Assembly (NCBI RefSeq): GCF_022478115.1
Contig: NZ_JAKGSC010000001.1
Coordinates: forward strand, 868,001 to 932,000
Reading direction: 5' to 3'
DNA from: Tenacibaculum aquimarinum
Lineage (GTDB): Bacteria > Bacteroidota > Bacteroidia > Flavobacteriales > Flavobacteriaceae
DNA length: 64,000 nucleotides
Under the pieces are notes generated by a model that saw nothing but the letters and a program-made list of their open reading frames with translations, had not been told where the DNA came from and ran no database searches. The translations under genes and the position numbers were made by a program. Positions 24,875 through 33,846 of this stretch are shown here, in pieces. The stretch's first letter is position 1. Every line of letters begins with the position of its first letter.

Positions 24875-25612
24875 TTAACCTGTAATAGAATCTTGCATAG
24901 CATAATATACTCTTTTTGAAGCTTGCTCTTCAGCTTTCTTTTTAGAAGTGGCTCTTCCTTTAGCTACAAAATTACCATCAATGCTAATCTTTACACTAAA
25001 GTGCTTTATATTTTGATTACCAGTGTCTTCGTACGTGTCAAAAGAGTACTTTTTCTTTTGTTTTTGGCACCATTCTATAATTAACCCTTTGTAACTTGTA
25101 ATCTTTCCTTCTAAGCGCTCAATATCTACATAAGGTTCTATAACTTTATCGTAAATAAATTGATTGCAATAATTGTAACCTCTATCTAAATAAATAGCGC
25201 CAATTAATGCTTCAAAGATATTACCATGAATATTATCTCCAATATGATCGTTAGAAATGTTACTTTTTACAAAATTAATGAGTTCCAAATCTTTACCTAG
25301 CTCATTTAAATGTTCTCTACTTACAATTTTAGAGCGCATTTGTGTAAGATAACCTTCGTCTCCAGACGGAACTTTTTTGTATAAATAAGAAGCAATTACA
25401 GAGCCCAACATAGAATCGCCTAAAAACTCTAAGCGTTCGTAATTTATAGGATTTCCTTTACTATCCGTTTCTTTTATAGAGCGATGTGTAAATGCTTTTT
25501 TGTAATGAAAAAGCTTTATTGGTTTAAAATTGAGTAATTCTTTCATTTCATAATAAAAGTCCTCATCTTCTTTGTTTTGAGGTTTTACTATTCTACGAAG
25601 GAAATTATTCAT
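24875..25612 (-). CDS. rnc: ribonuclease III
   Basis: 245 residues. The RNase III signature NYERLEFLGDSMLGSVIASY (about residues 58-77) and the second acidic site FEALIGAIYLDRGY are present. A double-stranded RNA-binding domain follows, ending KGRATSKKKAEEQASKRVYY. It cuts double-stranded RNA in rRNA maturation and mRNA decay. It is 4 bp from fabF in the usual Bacteroidota order acpP-fabF-rnc. Confidence 0.96.
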   Translation of the reverse strand: MNNFLRRIVKPQNKEDEDFYYEMKELLNFKPIKLFHYKKAFTHRSIKETDSKGNPINYERLEFLGDSMLGSVIASYLYKKVPSGDEGYLTQMRSKIVSREHLNELGKDLELINFVKSNISNDHIGDNIHGNIFEALIGAIYLDRGYNYCNQFIYDKVIEPYVDIERLEGKITSYKGLIIEWCQKQKKKYSFDTYEDTGNQNIKHFSVKISIDGNFVAKGRATSKKKAEEQASKRVYYAMQDSITG

Positions 25613-25616
25613 ATAG

Positions 25617-26867
25617 TTAGTCTATTTTTTTAAACGCAACACATGCATTATGACCTCCAAAACCAAAAGTATTACTTAAAGCAATTTTTATGTCTCTTTT
25701 TTGAGACTTGTTTAAAGTAAGATTTAATTCTGGGTTAATATTCTCATCAACAGTAGTATGATTTATTGTTGGAGGAACAATACCATGTTTCATTGCTAAA
25801 ATAGAAGCAATAGATTCAATAGCACCTGCGGCTCCTAATAAATGACCTGTCATTGATTTGGTAGAATTGATATTAATATTCTTAGCATGCTCTCCAAACA
25901 CTTCAGAAATTGCTTTTAATTCAGCAACATCTCCAAGTGGAGTAGAAGTTCCATGTGTATTAATATGATCTACGTCTTCAGGTTTAATTCCTGAATTTTC
26001 TAAACAGTTTTTCATCACAGCAATTACACCAATTCCTTCTGGATGTGGTGCTGTCATGTGATGTGCATCAGAAGACATACCGCCTCCAATAACTTCTGCA
26101 TAAATAGTTGCGCCACGTGCTTTAGCATGTTCGTATTCTTCTAAAACAAGTGCTCCTGCTCCTTCACCTAAAACAAAACCATCTCTGGATCCGTCAAAAG
26201 GTCTAGATGCTGTTTCTGGACTTTCGTTTCTTGTAGATAATGCGTGCATGGCGTTAAAACCACCAACACCAGAAATTACAACTGCAGCTTCAGAGCCACC
26301 AGTTACAATAACATCACAAGTACCTAAACGAATGTAATTTAAAGCATCTATCATTGCGTTAGCAGAAGATGCACATGCAGAAACTGTAGTATAATTTGGT
26401 CCCATAAATCCATTTTTAATAGAAATATTTCCGGGAGCAATATCTGCAATCATTTTAGGAATAAAGAATGGGTTAAATCTTGGTGTACCGTCTCCAGCGC
26501 CAAAATTTATAGCTTCATTTTGAAATGTTTCTAAGCCACCAATTCCTGCTCCCCAAATTACACCAACGCGTAATTTGTTTAATTTTTCTAGATCAAAATT
26601 TGCATCTGCAATAGCTTCGTCAGAAGCTACCATTGCATATTGCGTAAATGGATCCATTTTACGTGCGTCCTTTCTGTTAATAAAGTCCGTTACTTCAAAG
26701 TTTTTAATTTCACATGCAAAACGAGTTTTGAACTTGGCAGCATCAAATCTTGTGATAGGCGCTGCACCGCTAACTCCGTTAACTAATGCGTTCCAATATT
26801 CTTCAATATTATTACCAATAGGCGTTAATGCGCCAAGTCCAGTTACTACAACTCGTTTTAATTGCAT
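25617..26867 (-). CDS. fabF: beta-ketoacyl-ACP synthase II
   Basis: 416 residues. The active-site cysteine is in TTVSACASSANAMIDAL, and the two histidines are in HINTHGTSTPLGD and STKSMTGHLLGAAGA. It elongates acyl-ACP with malonyl-ACP in type II fatty acid synthesis. It starts 7 bp after acpP, whose product it uses. Confidence 0.97.
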   Translation of the reverse strand: MQLKRVVVTGLGALTPIGNNIEEYWNALVNGVSGAAPITRFDAAKFKTRFACEIKNFEVTDFINRKDARKMDPFTQYAMVASDEAIADANFDLEKLNKLRVGVIWGAGIGGLETFQNEAINFGAGDGTPRFNPFFIPKMIADIAPGNISIKNGFMGPNYTTVSACASSANAMIDALNYIRLGTCDVIVTGGSEAAVVISGVGGFNAMHALSTRNESPETASRPFDGSRDGFVLGEGAGALVLEEYEHAKARGATIYAEVIGGGMSSDAHHMTAPHPEGIGVIAVMKNCLENSGIKPEDVDHINTHGTSTPLGDVAELKAISEVFGEHAKNININSTKSMTGHLLGAAGAIESIASILAMKHGIVPPTINHTTVDENINPELNLTLNKSQKRDIKIALSNTFGFGGHNACVAFKKID

Positions 26868-26874
26868 ATAAAAA

Positions 26875-27111
26875 TTACTTTTTTGCTTCTTCTATATAAC
26901 TTACTGCTTGACCAACTGTACCGATGTTCTCAGCTTGATCGTCTGGTATTTGAATATCAAATTCTTTTTCGAATTCCATAATTAATTCTACAGTATCTAA
27001 AGAATCTGCTCCTAAATCGTTTGTAAAGCTAGCTTCTGTTGTTACTTCGTTATCGTCTACTCCTAATTTGTCTACGATAATAGCTTTTACTCTTGATGCA
27101 ATGTCTGACAT
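26875..27111 (-). CDS. acpP: acyl carrier protein
   Basis: 78 residues, acidic, four-helix carrier protein. The phosphopantetheine attachment serine is S37 in [15 protein letters not shown]. It carries fatty acyl chains. It is the first gene of acpP-fabF-rnc; a minus-strand -7 element (CAAAAATA at 27144-27151, exact TANNTTTG complement) lies about 33 bp upstream. Confidence 0.97.
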   Translation of the reverse strand: MSDIASRVKAIIVDKLGVDDNEVTTEASFTNDLGADSLDTVELIMEFEKEFDIQIPDDQAENIGTVGQAVSYIEEAKK

Positions 27112-27289
27112 AATGTTCTAATTTTTTAAATTTAAAATCGAGGCAAAAATACTATTTTTATTAATTCAATCTAATTTTTGCTCGAAAAATGAGTTCTAAA
27201 GTAAATAAAATTATAATCTTATCCAATAGAAATCACATTTGTTAATATTTATTCTTTTTTTTGCAGTAACATCACAACCTTATAAATAA

Positions 27290-27859
27290 ATGAAACGTAT
27301 TGTTATTTTTGCCTCTGGGTCTGGTACTAATGCAGAAAATATTATTAATTATTTTCAGTTAAATAAAACTGCGGAAGTTACTCATGTGCTGTCTAACAAT
27401 GAGCATGCCAAAGTGTTTGAAAGGGCTGAACGCCTTGGTATAATGGCTTCTTTGTTCGATAAAGATGCCTTTAGAAAAGATAAAACTGTCCTAAATTTTT
27501 TATTGCAAGAAGCAGATTTTATTATTTTAGCTGGTTTTCTTTGGAGAATTCCTTCAGAGATTGTTAAAGCATTTCCAAATAAAATTATAAATATTCATCC
27601 TGCATTATTGCCAAAATATGGCGGAAAAGGAATGTATGGAATGAATGTTCATAAAGCTGTAAAAATGAATAATGAGACAGAAACTGGAATCACAATTCAC
27701 TATGTAAACGAAAATTATGACGAAGGAGCGATCATTTTTCAGGCAAAAACGTCAGTTTTAAGAGAAGATTCTCCAGAAGATATTGCAAATAACATTCATA
27801 AATTAGAACAAATACATTTTCCGAAGGTTATAGAAAGTGTTATTTTACAGCATGAGTAA
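27290..27859 (+). CDS. purN: phosphoribosylglycinamide formyltransferase
   Basis: 189 residues. It has the N-terminal IVIFASGSGTNAENII loop for the ribonucleotide, the NIHPALLPKYGGKG motif (N, H) and TGITIHYVNENYDEGAII with the catalytic aspartate. It transfers a formyl group from 10-formyl-tetrahydrofolate to GAR in purine synthesis. It is divergent from acpP, and its stop overlaps the start of the RNase H gene by 8 bp. Confidence 0.95.
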   Translation: MKRIVIFASGSGTNAENIINYFQLNKTAEVTHVLSNNEHAKVFERAERLGIMASLFDKDAFRKDKTVLNFLLQEADFIILAGFLWRIPSEIVKAFPNKIINIHPALLPKYGGKGMYGMNVHKAVKMNNETETGITIHYVNENYDEGAIIFQAKTSVLREDSPEDIANNIHKLEQIHFPKVIESVILQHE

Positions 27860-28490
27860 GAAAAAAAAATACTACGTTGTTTGGAAGGGAAAAAAAACGG
27901 GCGTTTTTACTTCTTGGAAAGTTTGTAAAACACAAATTGATGGTTTTGAAGGTGCGCAATACAAAGCTTTTATAAGTTTAGATGAAGCTGAAAAAGCTTT
28001 CAAAGGAAGGTATGAAGATTACAAGGGTAAAAACACAAAGAAACCTACACTTTCTACTGCTGAAAAAGCAAAGTACGGTTCTCCAATTTTAGAAAGTTTA
28101 GCTGTTGATGCTGCTTGTGCTGGAAATCCAGGAAAAATGGAATATAGAGGTGTTTTAACCAAATCTAAAAAACAAGTTTTTATTCAAGGTCCTTTTAAAA
28201 AAGGAACTAATAACATTGGTGAGTTTCTTGCACTAGTTCATGGATTAGCATTATTAAAGTCGAAAAAATTAGACGATTTACCCATTTATTCCGATTCTAA
28301 AATTGCCATGTCTTGGGTTAAAAAAAAGCAATGTAGAACTAATGTTGTTTTTGATGCTTCTAATAAAGAGGTGTTAGAATTGATAAAACGTGCAGAGAAA
28401 TGGCTTAAAGAAAACTCTTTTAAAAACCCAATTTTAAAGTGGGAAACCAAAGCTTGGGGAGAAATTCCTGCAGATTTTGGTAGGAAGTAA
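27852..28490 (+). CDS. rnhA: ribonuclease H with viroplasmin-like N-terminal domain
   Basis: 212 residues from MSKKKKYYVV; a start five codons earlier is possible, but this ATG begins the conserved domain. Residues 1-50 form the viroplasmin/HBD hybrid-binding domain (YYVVWKGKKTGVFTSWKVCK). The RNase H domain carries the acidic residues in LAVDAACAGNPG, NNIGEFLALVHGLA and PIYSDSKIAMSWV. It degrades the RNA of RNA-DNA hybrids. It is coupled to purN by an 8-bp overlap. Confidence 0.93.
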   Translation: MSKKKKYYVVWKGKKTGVFTSWKVCKTQIDGFEGAQYKAFISLDEAEKAFKGRYEDYKGKNTKKPTLSTAEKAKYGSPILESLAVDAACAGNPGKMEYRGVLTKSKKQVFIQGPFKKGTNNIGEFLALVHGLALLKSKKLDDLPIYSDSKIAMSWVKKKQCRTNVVFDASNKEVLELIKRAEKWLKENSFKNPILKWETKAWGEIPADFGRK

Positions 28491-28499
28491 ATGAGTTGG

Positions 28500-28560
28500 C
28501 AGTACTCAGTTGCAGTATTCAGTTAACAATAGACTACTACTGTGAACTGACTACTGAGCC
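28500..28560. repeat. CAGT-rich imperfect inverted repeat
   Basis: ACTCAGTTGCAGTATTCAGTT on one side and TGAACTGACTACTGAG on the other form an interrupted hairpin between the convergent ends of rnhA and the receptor gene. It may serve as a terminator; CAGT-rich intergenic repeats of this type are common in flavobacteria. Confidence 0.5.
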
Positions 28561-28561
28561 T

Positions 28562-31210
28562 TTACAAATTATAACCAACAGAAAACATAATTATTCTCGG
28601 TAAAATATGTGTTTTTGTATCAGAAATCAAATAATCAGAAAATCGATTGTTTTGTTTAAAAGTGGTATTGAATAAATTTTGCGCAGTTATTTTGTAACTC
28701 CAAGCGCTATCATCATTTTTATAAGACAATGTTGTATTTGCAATTTCATAGCTATTTTCTATTCCTTGCACTTTGTTTTGATAGTTATAATGTGTGTAAT
28801 CAAAATTAAAAATAAAGCCTTTTAAGAAGTCGTAATCTACATTTAAATAAGGCTCATCGGTTGTAAATTTTGACATGGAATTATTGGATGTAAAATTACC
28901 AATACTTCTTTTAAAACCTACTTCTATGGTTGGAAAATTATCAAACAAGGTTTCTGCACCAACATCAAAAGAATAGTTTTCATTTTTATTGGTTGTAAAA
29001 CTGTTATTTACATTTTGTAAATAACTTGAATTGGTATATCTACCCGATACTTTATATCTAATTTTTTTAATTCGTTTTCTAATCGAAGAATTAAAACCCC
29101 AATTTTCTGACGGATTTTCCAATAATTGAATCGTTAAAAATTGATTTATACCATCAAATTCCACCGCATTTCTAAATCCGTTGAGTTTTTTACTGTAATT
29201 TGCGCTTGCATTAAACATTAAGCCACGGTACAAACTAAAACGGCTGTATCTAATTCTTGCGGAATGATATAACTCGTTTTCTAAATTATCATTTCCCTTA
29301 AAAACCGAGTTATACGATTGTAAATAAAAACGATTTGCTAATTTTGAGGCGTCTGTAAAATTGGATTTTAAATTATAGTTTACTTGAATTTTTTTGGATT
29401 TATTGAATTCAATTTTCATCAAAAAATCAGGCAAAACAACCCACTTATTTTTATCAGTTTGTGTTTGTTGGTTTACTTGCCAATTGTAGTTGTGTAAATA
29501 TGCACCCTGTTTAAAAGTGAAAATTCCTGTTTTAAATTTATAATGAAGACCTGCAAAAAAATCGTTGTGCTTAAAAACTGTTGTATTGTTAAAACCTGCG
29601 GAAGTAAAGTTATTGTGAGAACCATTATCTAAAATTTGGCTATCTGTATTCACAAATTTTTCTTGTTGATGTGTATTACCAACTGTTGTATAAATATGAT
29701 TGCTATTATTTAACACCCAAAAATCTTTAAAAACGGTGTGTAAATGATGCTTTTTGTTTTCTTTAAGTTGTTGTAGTCTGTTCTCGTTTTGAGTATCATC
29801 AAACGGAATTAAGCCTTGTAAAATAGGATTTGTAGTGTTCCAAAAAGTGGTTGGGTTATTTGCGTCAAAAGTATAATTTGCCGTTGCTGAAAATGTATGT
29901 TTTTCAGATTGTTTTTTATGCCATTCAATATTCTGATTTATATACCAAGCTCCATTTGTATTGTCTGTTAAAATGCTGTTGTTAGCACCATTTACTAAAG
30001 AAATAATACTATTATTTTTATAATTATTGGTTTTTTTAATTTGAGTTCTTGCATACCATTGTTCCGTATCATTTGGCGCATATTCTAAAGATAATTTACC
30101 AATACCTAACACATTTTTCTGACTGTTTTCATTGGTTTTTTGTTCCGTAAATGAAGAATATTCATTTAACGTCTCTATAAAATTTTGTGTATTGGTGTGC
30201 GAAAAAATAACGTAGCCAGAAACGTCTAATTTGTCGGAAGTTGTTTTAGTTATGTTTAATGCACCAAAACGCTGGCGACTGCTTACCAAATCGTTGCTTT
30301 CTAAAAATTGACTAAAATCGCCACCTCTAAAATTAAAATTGCCATTAAAAACGGCATTTACACCACCAGAAAAACTTAAGTAATCTTTAAATGTAAATGT
30401 TTTTTCACCTGTATTGTTAAGGTTTCCAATAAAATTAACATTGGTTTTAGGCGAATAATAAAATAAGTTTGCGTGTGTTTTATAATAATTTTTATTGCCT
30501 TTTCCTGCTTCAATATCACCAAAAAGAAAACGTTTTTTATCTTCTTTTAGCTGAATGTTCATAGCCATTTCATCAGAATCGGAAACATTTTTTAAAAAAG
30601 CAACTTCGTTATAATTGTCTAAAACTTGTACTTTGTCTATAGCATCTGCTGGTATATTATCTACCGCTAATTTTGTGCCACCGCCAAAAAACTTTTTGCC
30701 ATCTACCAACATGGTCGTTACTTTTTTACCTTGTACGGTAACGCCGCCATCTTTGGTAACCTCAACACCTGGTAATTTTTTAAGTACGTTTTTTAACTTA
30801 CGTTCTTCTCCTGTTACAAAGTGCTCCGTATTATAGGTTGTGGTATCTCCTTTTACAGAAATGGGTAATTCTATAACCACTTCATCTAATTGGTTTTTAG
30901 CTTCTTTTAATACAAAGTTTTTGGTTGTGTCTTCTCTAGGAGTTATAACATAATTTAAGGCTTCAAAACCTAAATAACTTATGCTAATTGTATAAGCGTT
31001 GTCTTTCTTTAAAGTTAAAGAAAATCTACCTTCTTCATCTGTAATAGCAAAAGTTAAGTTTTGACTTACATCTTTTGGTTTTGCAATTACATTGGCAAAA
31101 GATAACGGATTTTGCAAACTATCTTTTACTGTACCTTTTAATTTTATGTTTTGGGCATTTGCAAAAAGACTAAAAATTAAGGCAATTACAAGTAGTAGTT
31201 TCTTTAACAT
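28562..31210 (-). CDS. TonB-receptor-like outer-membrane barrel, locus 2
   Basis: 882 residues, paralogue of the protein at 16792-19428. The order is the same: signal peptide (ends near LFANAQ), CarboxypepD_reg-like domain (IKLKGTVKDSLQNPLSFANV), plug-like domain (LKNVLKKLPGVEVTKDGGVT; KKFFGGGTKLAVDNIPADAI) and barrel ending in RIIMFSVGYNL. The plug segments are far more similar between the two than the barrels, which suggests different ligands or partners. It is the distal gene of locus 2, 3 bp after a GLPGLI gene. Confidence 0.88.
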   Translation of the reverse strand: MLKKLLLVIALIFSLFANAQNIKLKGTVKDSLQNPLSFANVIAKPKDVSQNLTFAITDEEGRFSLTLKKDNAYTISISYLGFEALNYVITPREDTTKNFVLKEAKNQLDEVVIELPISVKGDTTTYNTEHFVTGEERKLKNVLKKLPGVEVTKDGGVTVQGKKVTTMLVDGKKFFGGGTKLAVDNIPADAIDKVQVLDNYNEVAFLKNVSDSDEMAMNIQLKEDKKRFLFGDIEAGKGNKNYYKTHANLFYYSPKTNVNFIGNLNNTGEKTFTFKDYLSFSGGVNAVFNGNFNFRGGDFSQFLESNDLVSSRQRFGALNITKTTSDKLDVSGYVIFSHTNTQNFIETLNEYSSFTEQKTNENSQKNVLGIGKLSLEYAPNDTEQWYARTQIKKTNNYKNNSIISLVNGANNSILTDNTNGAWYINQNIEWHKKQSEKHTFSATANYTFDANNPTTFWNTTNPILQGLIPFDDTQNENRLQQLKENKKHHLHTVFKDFWVLNNSNHIYTTVGNTHQQEKFVNTDSQILDNGSHNNFTSAGFNNTTVFKHNDFFAGLHYKFKTGIFTFKQGAYLHNYNWQVNQQTQTDKNKWVVLPDFLMKIEFNKSKKIQVNYNLKSNFTDASKLANRFYLQSYNSVFKGNDNLENELYHSARIRYSRFSLYRGLMFNASANYSKKLNGFRNAVEFDGINQFLTIQLLENPSENWGFNSSIRKRIKKIRYKVSGRYTNSSYLQNVNNSFTTNKNENYSFDVGAETLFDNFPTIEVGFKRSIGNFTSNNSMSKFTTDEPYLNVDYDFLKGFIFNFDYTHYNYQNKVQGIENSYEIANTTLSYKNDDSAWSYKITAQNLFNTTFKQNNRFSDYLISDTKTHILPRIIMFSVGYNL

Positions 31211-31213
31211 GGT

Positions 31214-31960
31214 TTAAAAAGCTTTCTTTTCTCTAAAATAATCTGAAGAAGCTTTTCTCATTAATTCATAATGTTTTTTTAAAGTTACTTTTTCACCTTT
31301 TATTGGTTTAATAATATCAATTTTAGTTTTCGAATTTAATTCAACTTTAATAGCCTTAAAAATCAATTTTCCTTCATGTAATTCTAAAATTAATCCAGGA
31401 AGACCACTAAACTCTTTTGGTCCAAAACCTATAGAGATTTCAGAAGTATACCAAGCTATTATTTCTTTTTCTATTATTCCTTTTTTATTTTCTATGATTT
31501 TAATTCCAATAGCTTTATTACAATTGTAATTACCTATTTTTTTTGTCTCTTTGGTTAGCTCCCATTTTGTTTTAGGATATGTAATTAAAAATGGTTCTCC
31601 AAAAGATTCCTTTTGATGTAGAATTAATTCATTTTTTTCTGTATAAAAAATTCCTTTTCCTGCTATTATTTCTGTTATACTTGTTTGTCTTTTCCCATCA
31701 TTATTCATTTTTTTATCTTTAGAAAAGAAAGATTTATTGTTGTTGAATACAAGAGTATATTCTATATCACCTTTGCTTTTAGTTAGTTGATTTAAAAAAT
31801 GTTGACTTTTTTTTGATAAATCATTTTTTTGTAAAGACTTTTTAAATCCATTATTATCTAAACTTGCTATATAAGTAATTTTATGACTTGCGTTCTCATT
31901 TTGAGAGTAACTGTTACTTATTGTTAATAAAGTTATTAATATTGTATAAAGGTATTTCAT
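31214..31960 (-). CDS. GLPGLI-family secreted protein (locus 2, unit c)
   Basis: 248 residues. Signal peptide ends near SNSYSQ. The family motif is FSGLPGLILELHEGKLIFKA, preceded by EIIAWYTSEISIGFGP; the conserved cysteine is in NYNCNKAIG. It is longer than the locus-1 copies and has LEL rather than LQL after the motif, as does the copy at 32517, so locus-2 copies form their own subgroup. It follows the peptide gene at 32035 across an interrupted hairpin (arms ACCCTA/TAGGGT at 31976-32017). Confidence 0.88.
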   Translation of the reverse strand: MKYLYTILITLLTISNSYSQNENASHKITYIASLDNNGFKKSLQKNDLSKKSQHFLNQLTKSKGDIEYTLVFNNNKSFFSKDKKMNNDGKRQTSITEIIAGKGIFYTEKNELILHQKESFGEPFLITYPKTKWELTKETKKIGNYNCNKAIGIKIIENKKGIIEKEIIAWYTSEISIGFGPKEFSGLPGLILELHEGKLIFKAIKVELNSKTKIDIIKPIKGEKVTLKKHYELMRKASSDYFREKKAF

Positions 31961-31975
31961 TTTATGGGTTTTAAT

Positions 31976-32017
31976 ACCCTACCATAACATTGTTTTTTTA
32001 AACAGTTACAATAGGGT
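31976..32017. terminator. interrupted hairpin between peptide and GLPGLI genes (unit c)
   Basis: ACCCTA and TAGGGT arms with a second imperfect inner pairing (CATTGTTT against AAACAGTT) lie after the peptide stop. It is weaker than the hairpins at 20708 and 21857 but in the same position. Confidence 0.4.
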
Positions 32018-32034
32018 TAAATTAATTTTTCAAT

Positions 32035-32262
32035 TTAAAACAGTTGATCCAAGCATTGACTGTATACATTGTTAAAAATTTCACTTCTAGTTTCATCACT
32101 TAAGTTGTAAAATGAAGCAAACGCTCTTGAATGAGAGTATGCTATATCAAAACAAGAAGTAACAGTTTCTGTCGATGTTTTATTATTTAATTCTTTAGAA
32201 TTCGCATTAACTAAACTTCCAGTAGCAAATACAAATGCTAGTACTAAAATTATTTTTTTCAT
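32035..32262 (-). CDS. small secreted Cys-containing peptide (unit c)
   Basis: 75 residues. The signal peptide (ends TGSLVNA) is almost the same as that of the peptide at 21893. The mature part keeps the shared pattern in CFDIAYSHSRAF and LSDETRSEIFNNVYSQC, with the second cysteine replaced by tyrosine, leaving two cysteines. It is followed by a GLPGLI gene and preceded by noncoding element C. Confidence 0.82.
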   Translation of the reverse strand: MKKIILVLAFVFATGSLVNANSKELNNKTSTETVTSCFDIAYSHSRAFASFYNLSDETRSEIFNNVYSQCLDQLF

Positions 32263-32353
32263 AATGTAAAAATTTAAATTGTTAATTAAAGCCTTTATTA
32301 TAAAGCCTTGTTAAAATGTTTTTTAATTTCTACGAGGTGTATTACTTTTGCAA

Positions 32354-32463
32354 CACTTTCCTCTGTTTGTGTTTTTGTCAATTGATAGGCACTAATTTTT
32401 AAGTTAAACATTTATTTGCAAGATTTTTGTTCTTAAATTTATAAGCAGAGGATTTTTCCTTTT
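32354..32463 (+). ncRNA. candidate small RNA / conserved noncoding element, copy C
   Basis: TACTTTTG lies at 32343-32350, TCCTCTG at 32359-32365 and CAGAGGA at 32446-32452, followed by a T-rich run. It differs from copies A and D at only a few positions over about 110 nt. The conserved tail ATAGCAATCTCATTCTTATT follows. It sits between the peptide gene (32035) and the GLPGLI gene (32517), so it would be antisense to operon read-through RNA. Confidence 0.5.
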
Positions 32464-32516
32464 CATATAGCAATCTCATTCTTATTGTATTAAGTTTAAA
32501 AAAATATTTTTAATTT

Positions 32517-33269
32517 CTATCTTCTTTTTTGGGAAAGAAATCTCTTTGAACTTTCTTTAACAATACTGTCAAACTCTCTTTGGGTCACATTTATGCCTTT
32601 TTTATGAATAAACACATTTTCTTTTTTTGACTTTAAAAACTCAATCTTTGAAGCATACATATTCATTTTACTATTATCAAGTTCTAATATTAAACCTGGT
32701 AATCCAAAATATCCAGCAGGACCAAAAAAACTTGGTAAATCAGGACTGAACCAAGCAGTTACTTTCTTTTTAAATATGCCAGCAGGGTTAGAAACTATAT
32801 CTTCTGAAATTGCTTTATAACATTTAAAGTTATTAATAACTTTAAAATCGTCAGTTATTTTCCATTTTTTAACCTCTATTTTAACTAAAAATAGATCACT
32901 TAAGAAATCTTTTTCGTGAAGATAAATCTCCTTTTCTCTATTTACATAAAATCTCCCATTAGTCCCTGTAATTATTGTTGCTATTTTTTTTAAATCGTTT
33001 TTAGATTCACTCATTTTAGATTCATTTACAATAAATAATGATTGTTGGTTTTCTATTGTTAATTGATATGAAATATCTTTCGAAGACTTAATTATTAATG
33101 AGTTTAATTTACTTATTTCTTTTTTATAAGACTTTGTTTTACTCGAATCAAGTTTAGAACGATAATCTATATTGTAAGTAATTTTTAAAGATTTGTACTT
33201 TTGCGAAAAAGCATTTTTAGAATTACTAAAAAAAAATAATGTTATAAAAAAAGGGATGAAAATTTTCAT
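32517..33269 (-). CDS. GLPGLI-family secreted protein (locus 2, unit d)
   Basis: 250 residues. A hydrophobic signal segment (about residues 4-22) ends near KNAFSQ. The motif is YFGLPGLILELDNSKMNMYA, preceded by VTAWFSPDLPSFFGPAG; the conserved cysteine is in NNFKCYKAIS. It pairs with the peptide at 33335. The intergenic stretch before it has only a weak 5-bp inverted repeat. Confidence 0.87.
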   Translation of the reverse strand: MKIFIPFFITLFFFSNSKNAFSQKYKSLKITYNIDYRSKLDSSKTKSYKKEISKLNSLIIKSSKDISYQLTIENQQSLFIVNESKMSESKNDLKKIATIITGTNGRFYVNREKEIYLHEKDFLSDLFLVKIEVKKWKITDDFKVINNFKCYKAISEDIVSNPAGIFKKKVTAWFSPDLPSFFGPAGYFGLPGLILELDNSKMNMYASKIEFLKSKKENVFIHKKGINVTQREFDSIVKESSKRFLSQKRR

Positions 33270-33334
33270 TATAATGTATGTAAAATTAAAAATAGAGGTT
33301 AATTATTAAATTTTGATAGAGAACCTAATTATTA

Positions 33335-33646
33335 TTAAAGTTCATCAGCTACCATCAATAATGCCTGACAAGCATTATAAACAACATACACTACTGAAGT
33401 TGCTTCATAGACAGTTGCACCTTCGGCTACTACTGCATCATATGCAGCTCCAGCCACTGCCATACAATTAATATATTCTTCATAAGTATTAAGAGATTCT
33501 AAAAATATATAATTGTTTGAACTATCATTTTCTATGAAACAGTCAAAAAGAGTGTTTTCATTATTAATTTCGATTTCATTTGAATCAAACCCAAAACTTA
33601 AATTAAATGTTAAAAGTAAAGTTAGTGTTAATAGTATTTTTTTCAT
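33335..33646 (-). CDS. small secreted protein, longer variant (unit d)
   Basis: 103 residues. Signal peptide ends near LSFGF. The mature part is longer than the other three and does not fit their pattern exactly, but it is also acidic with spaced cysteines (LFDCFIEND, YINCMAVAG, YNACQALL). The C-terminal 45 residues are alanine/valine/tyrosine-rich. It occupies the same place, next to the regulator gene, with the same noncoding element upstream, so it is probably a diverged or replaced member of the same functional set. Confidence 0.78.
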   Translation of the reverse strand: MKKILLTLTLLLTFNLSFGFDSNEIEINNENTLFDCFIENDSSNNYIFLESLNTYEEYINCMAVAGAAYDAVVAEGATVYEATSVVYVVYNACQALLMVADEL

Positions 33647-33737
33647 AATGTAAAAATTTAAATTGTTAATTAAAGCCTTTCCTATAAAGACTTGTTAAAA
33701 TGTTTTTTAATTTCTACGAGGAGTATTACTTTTGCAA

Positions 33738-33846
33738 CACTTTCCTCTGTTTGTGTTTTGTCAATTCATTGGCACTAATTTTTAAGTTAAACATTTATTT
33801 GCAAGATTTTTGTTCTTAAATTTATAAGCAGAGGATTTTCTTTTTC
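33738..33846 (+). ncRNA. candidate small RNA / conserved noncoding element, copy D
   Basis: TACTTTTG lies at 33727-33734, TCCTCTG at 33743-33749 and CAGAGGA at 33829-33835, followed by TTTTCTTTTT. The similarity to copy B continues beyond the element for about 80 bp toward the regulator (AAGTTTAAAAAGTATTTT). It lies in the 431-bp divergent gap of locus 2. Confidence 0.5.

Noticed and set aside
33296..33326. Fourth hairpin between peptide and GLPGLI genes (unit d)
   Set aside because: Only a 5-bp AGGTT/AACCT match with a long A/T loop; too weak to support.
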